Below, one piece after another: positions 57,486 to 64,000 of a stretch of 64,000 bases of DNA (the stretch's first letter is position 1; each line of letters begins with the position of its first letter). Below the pieces are notes generated by a model, which was not told where the DNA came from, did not search any database, and was given only the letters and a program-made list of their open reading frames with translations. The stretch spans positions 2,232,001-2,296,000 of the forward strand of contig NZ_CP068595.1 in the NCBI RefSeq assembly GCF_016772475.1, read 5' to 3'. The translations under genes and the position numbers were made by a program. This DNA is from Paenibacillus sonchi (GTDB taxonomy: Bacteria; Bacillota; Bacilli; Paenibacillales; Paenibacillaceae).

Positions 57486-57974
57486 ATGAAGATTAATAAA
57501 AGTATAGTTTCTGGACTTATCGCGATTTCAGTTTTTGGTGCTGGGAGCTTAACAGCATTTGCGGGTTATGAGAGTCACTTTTATGCACCAAAATCAGAGT
57601 ATGAGGCCATGGTAAAAACATCTGGAAACTATTATTATTTGGCGGCTGCTACAGACGCGTATAATTGTTTAGGGTATGCATTAGGTGATACTAACCATTG
57701 GGTATGGCCTTGGGGAGGATCTAATCCAACGTTACAACAAGCGAATAACTATATGACCTCACAAATGTACAACCCGTATCCATATTCTTCAACACCATCG
57801 AATGTAAAAATAATTGCATACGGTACATCGACTAGTAATATAACACACTTCTCTAGAGTAGCGGATGCGAATTATTCAAATGCAAAATGGGGAGGCTGGG
57901 AAAGATTACAGTCACTCGGATGGGACCCTTACAGCAATTATGTATATGGGTCAGCATTGCAAAAATACAATTAA
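57486..57974 (+). CDS. secreted protein with a possible Cys-His active site
   Basis: 162 residues with a clear signal peptide (1-26, ending SLTAFA-GYES). The mature part is aromatic (many Tyr, Trp) and has YNCLGYALG (C61) and ITHFSRV (H121), the arrangement of papain-like or NlpC/P60-like folds and of small DUF7689-type proteins. Function unknown. The gene is AT rich unlike its neighbours and pairs with the next secreted gene 20 bases downstream. Likely acquired by transfer (inference). Confidence 0.7.
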   Translation: MKINKSIVSGLIAISVFGAGSLTAFAGYESHFYAPKSEYEAMVKTSGNYYYLAAATDAYNCLGYALGDTNHWVWPWGGSNPTLQQANNYMTSQMYNPYPYSSTPSNVKIIAYGTSTSNITHFSRVADANYSNAKWGGWERLQSLGWDPYSNYVYGSALQKYN

Positions 57975-57994
57975 CTTAGTATGGAGGTGATACA

Positions 57995-58675
57995 ATGAAA
58001 AAGCTAATTATAGGAATGTTTACTCTTGGTTTTACCGCTACTGCTCTGTTTGCTTTGTATCCTAAAAATGCAAATGCATCTGTTGAAAAACAAATTGATG
58101 AAAGCACTAACATACTTGCTCAACAAATACAAACAGAAATTAATAATAAGACAAAGCTGTCTTTAAGCAGTAATCCTTATGATTATATTAAAGATAGCCC
58201 AGAGTATAACGATATAGTAAAAATTGGATACAAGGCTTTCCCTGTGCTTGAAAAGAAAATTGATGATAGTGAAGGCAGTGGTCTTTTTGATTATATTTAT
58301 GCTATTGCGATTGAAGAAATTGCAAAAGTTGATTTGAAAGAAAATGATTCAACGACTTGGACTACGGGCGATGAATTTTCCGAGAAGTGGAAAGTAAAGT
58401 TGGATGCTATTCCAAATGAAGTTGATACTATTGCAAATTCGGATCAATCAAACGATGATAAAATCACTTCTTTAATAAAGCTTGGACTTCCGGCCGTACC
58501 GTTTATCCTTGATCAAATAGAGTCTGGAAAAACTGAATTATTTTCAGCTATTCCAGCCTTAGTAACAGACAGTGCGAATATAAGTAAGTCAGTGAATCCG
58601 GTAGATGAAATACAATGGGTCAAAGACAATAAGGCTGAATTTGATGATTTGAGAAAATATGTTTTATCAAGATAA
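57995..58675 (+). CDS. secreted helical protein, unknown
   Basis: 226 residues with a signal peptide (1-28, LFALYPKNANA). The mature part is acidic and largely helical (DYIKDSPEYNDIVKIGYKAFPVLEKKI, then a related KITSLIKLGLPAVPFILDQIE), with two similar segments suggesting an internal repeat of HEAT type. It lies 20 bases after the previous gene with ribosome site ATGGAGGTG. AT rich. It may protect from, or work with, the first protein; this is unproven. Confidence 0.65.
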   Translation: MKKLIIGMFTLGFTATALFALYPKNANASVEKQIDESTNILAQQIQTEINNKTKLSLSSNPYDYIKDSPEYNDIVKIGYKAFPVLEKKIDDSEGSGLFDYIYAIAIEEIAKVDLKENDSTTWTTGDEFSEKWKVKLDAIPNEVDTIANSDQSNDDKITSLIKLGLPAVPFILDQIESGKTELFSAIPALVTDSANISKSVNPVDEIQWVKDNKAEFDDLRKYVLSR

Positions 58676-58776
58676 TGAAGGAAATGGCGATAGTCTGAAT
58701 TGCCCAGAAAAATGGGGATGTTTACTGTTTTTGCATATGATAGAACTTAAAAGGTAACATCGATAAAGCGGGTCTT

Positions 58777-58806
58777 GGGGCATCCTTGAGGATGCCCCCT
58801 TTTTTT
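58777..58806 (+). terminator. intrinsic terminator after the secreted pair
   Basis: GGGGCATCC pairs with GGATGCCCC around TTGA, followed by seven T. Confidence 0.94.
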
Positions 58807-58849
58807 CGGTCCTGGCCGCATACCCATAAGTCAGATTGTGTGAATACAT

Positions 58850-59080
58850 GTGGCTTACAGTTCAGGGAACTTACAAAACAGCGCGATGCATGCCAAATTA
58901 AAGATTATCCATAATAATGTTAGGCATATCCTGGAATGTGATGTTGAAAAGAAGAGAACTGTTATGGTGAGGCAGATTGTCCCTTTGATCACTGAGATTA
59001 AGAGTGTAAAGGGTACTATAAATGGCGTGCTAAGCGGATACCATGGAACTATATCTAAGCTGGCTACATTAGTAGTTTAA
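58850..59080 (+). CDS. possible small protein, uncertain
   Basis: A 76-codon frame from a GTG with no convincing ribosome binding site; an internal ATG at about 58886 would give 64 residues. The C-terminal VMVRQIVPLITEIKSVKGTINGVLSG is amphipathic. No family recognised; it may be chance. Confidence 0.25.
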   Translation: MAYSSGNLQNSAMHAKLKIIHNNVRHILECDVEKKRTVMVRQIVPLITEIKSVKGTINGVLSGYHGTISKLATLVV

Positions 59081-59139
59081 TTTTTTTATATGCAGCAATC
59101 TTGGCTCGGTAAACCTCCGAGGGGAGTTATGATGTTTAT

Positions 59140-60052
59140 AATTCTCGCTTTACAGGTGAGAATAAAGAGGTATGAGATAACAACAATCCTTCACTGCTAA
59201 TTAAATGAACAGTGAAATAATAACCGAGCTAATTTGACCGCCAAAAGGCTCCTGATTATCTCCCGCATCAGAGAAAATTTCGGGGGCCTTTTACAGTTGG
59301 TCAATGAGTGGAAAGCAGGGGAAGAGCACGGATGATAAGCAGTGGGAGCGGCTGCAGGAGACCGACTACCTGTTCTGCAAAATGGTGCGCAGATTTGTGA
59401 AGGAACGCGACCGCGTGAGCGTGGAGGGGATTGCTTTGCCAGGCATGCTGATTCTGCAAAAGATCATCCGCGACGGCGAGCAGCGGCTCGGTGATCTTGC
59501 AGAGCAGCTGGATTTTACATCGGGGGCCATCACGGCACTGAGCGACAAACTGGAGGCAGGCGGCTATACGGTGTGCAGATGCAAGGAGAATGACCGGCGG
59601 AAGGTGCTGAAGGGCATTACGGAGAAAGAGCGGGAGATGGTGGAGCGAACGGCAACATTGGGGAACGATGTATTACGCTGCTGTTCGAGGGGTTCACGGA
59701 AGAGGAGCTTGAGCAGCAAAGCTGTTTCTATGAACGGATGATCAGCAGTCTGGAGGGGGGCCCGGAGATCCTGCTTAGGCTGGCACAGCAGAATGCCGAA
59801 ATCTCTGTTCCGCGATTACCTGAGTAGAAGCTGCACGGAGGCGCGAAGAAAAATTATCTCAGCTACTGAAAACGGAAGCATCGACTCAAAAAATTCAAGC
59901 CAGTGCTTCAAGAGCAAGTTCTGTACGATGCGAAATTAAGGACGCGTATGCTAACAATGCTTAACTGTATGTTCTTGAGGCGGGTTTTGAACGAAGCGGC
60001 TCAAGGGTGTATACACTACAAAAATTTAAGGAGAGATGATCATGGGACATTC
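59140..60052 (+). repeat. duplicated block, copy 1 (decayed)
   Basis: This block and 60951-61822 align along most of their length: promoter region, TTCACTG/CAGTGAA inverted repeat, terminator-like leader, MarR gene, downstream promoter and the first four codons (ATGGGACATTC) of the arylsulfotransferase gene. Copy 1 then diverges, so its downstream gene has been lost or replaced. Confidence 0.8.
59304..59827 (+). pseudogene. MarR-family regulator, decayed copy
   Basis: Clearly homologous to the intact MarR gene at 61154. The start codon position of that gene is ACG here (59328), a base is missing near 59646 (CGAAC instead of CGCAAC), which is not a homopolymer run, and the frame closes early at 59827. 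The three changes together suggest real decay after duplication rather than sequence error. Confidence 0.75.
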
Positions 60053-60172
60053 ATCCCTCGAGCATACTACTTATAATACGCTGGTCCCTGTCCTTAAGGG
60101 TATGCATTTGAACTTCAAGTTCGCATTTCACTTCAGCACTGAGTAAAATGATTGACTGTCCATTCTGAGCTT

Positions 60173-60274
60173 CTAGTTGGCAGCAGCAAAAAATTCCTTT
60201 GCCGCTTTCTGATATGCTTTATTGTCATCGTGTGTGTAGCGAAAAAGATTAGAGTCTAACAGATACGCCGACAT
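60173..60274 (-). pseudogene. N-terminal fragment of a PIN-domain toxin
   Basis: 33 codons, MSAYLLDSNLFRYTHDD and on, the start of a PIN ribonuclease (first acidic residue in LLDSN), ended by a stop at 60173. No continuation of the domain is visible downstream in any frame. It begins immediately after the stop of the HTH gene (TAAATG), as toxins do in type II modules. Confidence 0.55.
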
Positions 60275-60706
60275 TTATTCGTTGGCTCCCTCCTTACTTG
60301 GTCCATAGTCGACAGGACCTTCGCCATCCCAAAGGGCCAAAGCATGATCCGCTAGTTTTTTTGAGCTTTCCAGTTCTTCTCTGCATCCCCTTAGAAAAGT
60401 CCCCCAGTTGGAAAGCTTCATGAAAGGTTCAGGTTTAATTCTCCATGTGCTTTTCTCACCGGCAACCTGCTCAGCTTCCCATTTACCGTTTGCACAATGG
60501 CGACGTATGACTTGAGGAACTAGACCAGTGAGCCTGCTAACGTCCCGAACTGAAAGATACTCCGGAACACTAGGTGTTACGGGCGTAGGGTCAAAGGAAT
60601 TTATCTGATCTGCCGAAAGAATCGATGCATCGACTTTTCTAAGGGCTTCCTCAGAAAGCAGAGAGACAATTTGCTCTTCCCGAAGCTTCAGTTCAGACAT
60701 AAGCAT
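60275..60706 (-). CDS. HTH protein, probable antitoxin of a broken PIN module
   Basis: 143 residues. A MerR/excisionase-like HTH lies about residues 48-80 (YLSVRDVSRLTGLVPQVIRRHC), flanked by acidic helical tails. It directly precedes a PIN-type toxin fragment, with no gap. The gene pair inserted between the two copies of the MarR block. Alone it may be a solitary regulator. Confidence 0.6.
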   Translation of the reverse strand: MLMSELKLREEQIVSLLSEEALRKVDASILSADQINSFDPTPVTPSVPEYLSVRDVSRLTGLVPQVIRRHCANGKWEAEQVAGEKSTWRIKPEPFMKLSNWGTFLRGCREELESSKKLADHALALWDGEGPVDYGPSKEGANE

Positions 60707-60950
60707 CCTTATTTTTACAAGTGTAATTTCAGCTTCGCTGTGCAGGTGGCGTTAGGTATATTTTGGCAGATTTACATTTCTTAGAAGATTAGACATATCA
60801 ATCAACCTCCTCACTCCCATCTTAGTATATTAATTTCCAGAAACAAAGGAACAAATAGAACTTTTGGAACCTCATTTATAGTATATGTATGTATTTCATG
60901 CTTAAACGTTGAACTGTGGAAAATAAGTACCATGTTAACTTTCTGAGTTA
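60707..60950. other. gap upstream of the second duplicated block
   Basis: AT-rich, no convincing gene; a 64-codon minus-strand frame here lacks a ribosome binding site and any recognised feature. It contains a good minus-strand GAGGAGGTTGATTG stretch near 60802-60815, but no start follows in a long frame. Confidence 0.4.
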
Positions 60951-60959
60951 AATTCTCAC

Positions 60960-61027
60960 TTGACAGGTATGAATAAAGGGGTATATGATAACAGCAATCC
61001 TTCACTGCTAATTAAATGAACAGTGAA
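60960..61027 (+). promoter_or_regulatory. promoter and inverted repeat of the MarR gene
   Basis: TTGACA (60960-60965) and TATGAT (60984-60989) are 18 bases apart. TTCACTG (61001-61007) and CAGTGAA (61021-61027) form a 7-base inverted repeat just downstream, kept in copy 1. It could be an operator or an RNA stem. Confidence 0.6.
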
Positions 61028-61068
61028 ATAATAACCGCGAAAATAATAACCGAGCTGATTGGACCGCC

Positions 61069-61117
61069 AAAGGCTCCCGAGGATCTTCCCGCATCAGGGG
61101 GGATTTCGGGGGCCTTT
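61069..61117 (+). terminator. terminator-like hairpin in the MarR leader
   Basis: AAAGGCTCCCGA pairs with TCGGGGGCCTTTT, extended inward by further G-C pairs, then TTTT. It lies between the promoter and the start of the MarR gene and is kept in reduced form in copy 1. Confidence 0.6.
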
Positions 61118-61153
61118 TATAGTTGGTCTATGAGTGGAAGGCAGGGGAAGAGC

Positions 61154-61696
61154 ATGGATGATAAGCAGTGGGAGCGGCTGCAGGAGGCCGACTATCTGTT
61201 CCGCAAAATGGTGCGCAGATTTGTGAAGGAACGCGACCGCGTGAGCGTGGAGGGGATTGCTTTGCCAGGCATGCTGATTCTGCAAAAGATCATCCGCGAC
61301 GGCGAGCAGCGGCTCGGTGATCTTGCGGAGCAGCTGGATTTCACCTCGGGTGCCATCACGGCGCTAAGCGACAAGCTGGAGGCAGGCGGATATACGGTGC
61401 GCAGACGCAAGGAGGATGACCGGCGGACGGTGCTGATGGGCATTACGGAGAAAGGGCGGGAGATGGTGGAGCGCAACAGTAGCATTGGGGAACGATGTAT
61501 TACGCTTCTGTTCGAAGGGTTCACGGAAGAGGAGCTTGAGCAGCAGAGCCGTTTCTACGAACGGATCATCCGTAATCTGGAGGGATTTTCAGAGACCCTG
61601 CTTAAGCTGGCACAGCAGAATGCCGAAACCCCTCTTCTGCGGGCACCTGAACAGAAGCCGCGGACAGCCGCGAAGAAAAATTATCTCAGCTACTGA
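61154..61696 (+). CDS. MarR-family transcriptional regulator
   Basis: 180 residues with a winged HTH (about 45-110: RLGDLAEQLDFTSGAITALSDKLEAGGYTVRRR, basic wing) and helical dimerisation ends. The start at 61154 has AGGGGAAG before it; ATG at 61130 or 61016 would extend into the leader hairpin. The tail (RKK NYLSY region) is basic. It probably controls the next gene, whose promoter holds a palindrome. Confidence 0.88.
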   Translation: MDDKQWERLQEADYLFRKMVRRFVKERDRVSVEGIALPGMLILQKIIRDGEQRLGDLAEQLDFTSGAITALSDKLEAGGYTVRRRKEDDRRTVLMGITEKGREMVERNSSIGERCITLLFEGFTEEELEQQSRFYERIIRNLEGFSETLLKLAQQNAETPLLRAPEQKPRTAAKKNYLSY

Positions 61697-61756
61697 AGCC
61701 ACTGAAAACGGAAGCAGCGGCTCACAAAACTTAAGCCAATGTTTCTGAAGCAGGTT

Positions 61757-61786
61757 TTGTACGAAGCGGCTCAAGGGTGTATACAC
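61757..61786 (+). promoter_or_regulatory. promoter of the arylsulfotransferase gene with palindrome
   Basis: TTGTAC (61757-61762) and TATACA (61780-61785) are 17 bases apart. The -10 lies in GTGTATACAC (61777-61786), a perfect 10-base palindrome kept in copy 1 (60007-60016). A MarR site is plausible. Confidence 0.6.
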
Positions 61787-61811
61787 TACAAAACTTTAAG
61801 GAGAGATGATC

Positions 61812-63266
61812 ATGGGACATTCGACGGTATATCCGACAGGAGCGACGGTATATAATCCCGCCAAGGCATGGAGTGGTTACACCGTATTTCAGGCGGGGGA
61901 CGAAGGGGTTGTGCTGATCGATATGAGCGGCAAGGAGGTGCATTTGTGGCAGGGGCTGATCGGCTTTCCGGCCAAAATCCTCCCCGGAGGCTACGTGCTG
62001 GGCAGTACGGGCAGAAGAGATCCGAAATTCGGCATTCAGGACAATGTCGATCTAGTCCAGGTCGATTGGGACGGTAATGTGGTCTGGAAATACAACAGCT
62101 ATGAGCATATCGAGGACCCGGGCTATGAGCCGCTGTGGTACGCCCGCCAGCATCACGACTACCAGCGGGAGGGAAATCCGGTCGGCTACTATGCTCCCGG
62201 TCTTGAACCTTCGGCTAAAAGCGGAAAAACGCTGATTTTAGCTCACAAAAATCTGCATAACCCCCGGATTTCCGACAAGCAGCTGCTGGATGACACAATT
62301 ATCGAAGTGGACTGGGAAGGCAAAATTGTCTGGGAATGGGCGGCCAGTGACCATTTTGATGAGCTGGGTTTTGACGAGGCTGCACGCAATGTCTTGTTCC
62401 GGGACCCCAACACGCGTTCCTTCGGTGATCTGGGCGGCGGCGTAGGCGACTGGCTGCATATCAACTCGGCTTCCTATGTGGGGCCGAACAAATTCTATGA
62501 TCAGGGAGATGAGCGCTTCCATCCAGACAACATTATCTGGGATGCACGTGAGGCGAACATTATAGCGATTACCGACAAGCGCACCGGGGCTATCGTCTGG
62601 CGGCTGGGACCGGACTATTCATTGCCGGAAGTGCAGCATATCGGCTGGATTATCGGCCAGCATCATGCCCACATCATTCCGAAGGGACTGCCGGGGGAAG
62701 GCAATCTGCTGGTGTTCGACAACGGCGGCTGGGGCGGATACGGCCTCCCGAATCCCTCCTCGCCTTTTGGGCAAAAGAACGCGCTGCGCGATCACTCGCG
62801 GGTACTGGAGATCAATCCGGTGACACTGGAGGTCGAGTGGCAGTATACCTCCGCAGAGGCAGGGTTCTCTGTTCCGACCGATTCCTATAAGTTCTACAGT
62901 CCGTATATCAGCTCGGCGCAGCGCCTGCCGAACGGGAACACACTGATTACCGAAGGCTCCAATGGCCGCCTGTTCGAGGTGACGGCGGAGCATGAACTGG
63001 TGTGGGAGTATATTTCGCCTTACACTGACCGCAGAAATACGAATATGGTTTACCGTTCCTACCGGGTGCCTTACGCCTGGGTGCCGCAGCTGGCGAAGCC
63101 GCAGGAAACTGCCATTGAGCCAATTGATGTATCCACCTTCAGAGTGCCGGGCGCTGCGCCGAAAGGGTCGGATTCTGTAGTAAGTGTAGCGACAACACTG
63201 CCTTTTATGGAGGGGGCCGCTTGTGTGGCTACTGCCGATGAGGGCGGCGGCCGGAGAACCAGTTAG
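61812..63266 (+). CDS. arylsulfotransferase-like protein (AssT-family beta-propeller)
   Basis: 484 residues with no signal peptide, so cytoplasmic. Repeated blades of the type DGNVVWKYNS, EGKIVWEWAAS, GAIVWRLGPD, LEVEWQYTSA, HELVWEYISP identify an arylsulfotransferase propeller. HHAHIIP, HHDYQREG and similar His residues may form the active site. AAGGAGAG precedes the ATG at 61812. It is followed by a binding lipoprotein; both likely serve use of aryl sulfate or related sulfur compounds (inference). Confidence 0.85.
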   Translation: MGHSTVYPTGATVYNPAKAWSGYTVFQAGDEGVVLIDMSGKEVHLWQGLIGFPAKILPGGYVLGSTGRRDPKFGIQDNVDLVQVDWDGNVVWKYNSYEHIEDPGYEPLWYARQHHDYQREGNPVGYYAPGLEPSAKSGKTLILAHKNLHNPRISDKQLLDDTIIEVDWEGKIVWEWAASDHFDELGFDEAARNVLFRDPNTRSFGDLGGGVGDWLHINSASYVGPNKFYDQGDERFHPDNIIWDAREANIIAITDKRTGAIVWRLGPDYSLPEVQHIGWIIGQHHAHIIPKGLPGEGNLLVFDNGGWGGYGLPNPSSPFGQKNALRDHSRVLEINPVTLEVEWQYTSAEAGFSVPTDSYKFYSPYISSAQRLPNGNTLITEGSNGRLFEVTAEHELVWEYISPYTDRRNTNMVYRSYRVPYAWVPQLAKPQETAIEPIDVSTFRVPGAAPKGSDSVVSVATTLPFMEGAACVATADEGGGRRTS

Positions 63267-63304
63267 AGCCATCAGGAAAATCCATAACGAAGAGGTGCAT
63301 AATA

Positions 63305-64000
63305 TTGAAAAAGTCATGGTACGGCTCTGCGTTTCTGCTCCTATCCATATCTCTGGTTCTGGTTCTCTCAGGCTGCAGCTCCAGGGGGGACGCGGCGGCT
63401 TCCTCTGGGGCGGACAGCGGCAAGCCAAAGGCGCTAAAGATAAAAATTGCCGACATCAATACCAACCCGACCTTCCGGGTCGCGCTGGACAAAGGCATCT
63501 TCGCCAAACATGGCATCGATGCGGAGATCGTCAACTTTGGCACTCCGGCGGAAGGTGTGAATGCGCTCTTCATTAAGCAGGTGGATGTCGCCTTCGGCGC
63601 TGACTTTCCCGTGCTGAACGCCGTTGCCAAAGGTGAGTATTCCATTATTGCTTCGGCCGGCCAGGCTACGGATCAGGCAGCAGCCGTATGGAAACTGTAC
63701 GTCAAGAACGATATCAAGTCGGCCGCCGATTTAAAGGGCAAGAATCTAAGCTTCATGCGCGGCACTTTTCTGCCGTACCTGTGGGATGAATACCTGAAGG
63801 AGCAGGGCATTGCACTGAGTGATGTGACGCTGACAGGTCAGGGGGCGTTCGACGAAGCGTTCATTGCACTCAAACAGGGCGATGTGGATGCCGCCTGGTT
63901 CAGCGGCTCGGCGCTGACCGGCAAGCTGGCCGCGCTTGAAGGTGTGCATGAGCTGACCGACATGTCCCAAACCCCGGTGCGGCTGGGCATGGGGCTTGTG
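63305..64000 (+). CDS. NitT/TauT/SsuA-type ABC binding lipoprotein, cut by the window end
   Basis: TTG at 63305 after AGAGGTG starts an open frame that runs off the window. Lipoprotein signal MKKSWYGSAFLLLSISLVLVLSGC (lipobox LSGC), a Ser/Ala linker, then a SsuA/TauA-like fold: KIKIADINTNPTFRVALDKGIFAKHGIDAEIV, FIKQVDVAFGADFPVLNA, LKGKNLSFMRGT. At least 232 residues seen. It binds a sulfonate, sulfate ester or similar anion. Permease and ATPase genes are expected past the edge. Confidence 0.88.
   Translation, partial: MKKSWYGSAFLLLSISLVLVLSGCSSRGDAAASSGADSGKPKALKIKIADINTNPTFRVALDKGIFAKHGIDAEIVNFGTPAEGVNALFIKQVDVAFGADFPVLNAVAKGEYSIIASAGQATDQAAAVWKLYVKNDIKSAADLKGKNLSFMRGTFLPYLWDEYLKEQGIALSDVTLTGQGAFDEAFIALKQGDVDAAWFSGSALTGKLAALEGVHELTDMSQTPVRLGMGLV

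Larger units (their letters stand above)
60951..61822 (+). repeat. duplicated block, copy 2 (intact)
   Basis: The intact version of 59140-60052: promoter, leader, MarR gene, second promoter and start of the arylsulfotransferase gene. Confidence 0.8.

Noticed and set aside
60811..61005. 64-codon minus-strand frame
   Set aside because: No ribosome binding site, crosses the MarR promoter, no recognised feature.
61055..61117. T-box riboswitch, from TTGGACCGCC before a terminator hairpin
   Set aside because: One base short of the T-box core TGGNACCGCG, the leader is only about 130 bases, no specifier stem, and the downstream gene is not amino-acid related.

Overview
The window looks like a chromosomal segment of a Paenibacillus-type member of the Bacillales. 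Support comes from strong AGGAGG-type ribosome binding sites with frequent TTG and GTG starts, GGTCAAA heptad (CtsR-type) operators before a chaperone operon, an adaA-adaB-alkA alkylation operon, MocR, ECF and AraC-with-extracellular-sensor regulators, many ABC importers, and clustered palindromic repeats of a kind I associate with Paenibacillus. The genus is an inference from gene content; no rRNA or other marker is present. There is no prophage, CRISPR array, tRNA or transposase. 

Layout. 51-7000 (mostly minus strand): hflX behind a leader with an intrinsic terminator, a small unknown gene, then a SWIM-domain protein and a SNF2 helicase coupled by an ATGA overlap. 7.1-11.9 kb: a membrane AraC regulator, an orphan TctC-type binding protein and a KdgT permease. 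12.1-14.2 kb: adaA-adaB-alkA with overlapping frames. 14.3-17.0 kb: ECF sigma factor, membrane anti-sigma and a secreted paralogue of the anti-sigma ectodomain. 17.1-18.7 kb: an alpha/beta hydrolase and a remnant of an ImmA/IrrE-type protein. 18.8-26.1 kb: a LacI regulator and a tightly packed operon (permease, ATPase, binding lipoprotein, permease, split CehA/McbA-like hydrolase, GDPD-family enzyme), probably for uptake and cleavage of an organophosphate or glycerophosphodiester. 26.2-33.9 kb: regulator and target pairs with visible operators (WYL with a VOC protein; MerR with an aldo/keto reductase; TetR with an MFS exporter), a MocR protein lacking its PLP lysine, and a GNAT. 34.0-39.2 kb: hsp20, a DnaJ-like gene and clpB under two CtsR sites, with a 51-bp-period palindrome array between the DnaJ-like gene and clpB. 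39.5-42.5 kb: an MFS transporter and a two-domain glycosyltransferase. 42.7-48.2 kb: a complete peptide ABC importer. 48.3-53.6 kb: unknown protein, MBL-fold protein, SDR, AI-2E family transporter, the second palindrome array and a small secreted protein. 53.9-57.3 kb: response regulator, histidine kinase and lipoprotein. 57.5-58.7 kb: two AT-rich secreted proteins that look acquired. 59.1-64.0 kb: two copies of a MarR and leader block, the first decayed and separated from the second by remnants of an HTH/PIN toxin-antitoxin pair; the second leads into an arylsulfotransferase and a binding lipoprotein cut by the window end. 

Sequence quality. At least 11 otherwise normal genes are broken by single-base shifts, nearly all restored by adding one base to a homopolymer run (G4-G6, C4-C5, A5-A7). 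All are losses, which points to homopolymer undercalling rather than decay. These genes are annotated as one CDS over their full span with the break noted; 'pseudogene' is used only where there is independent evidence of decay.
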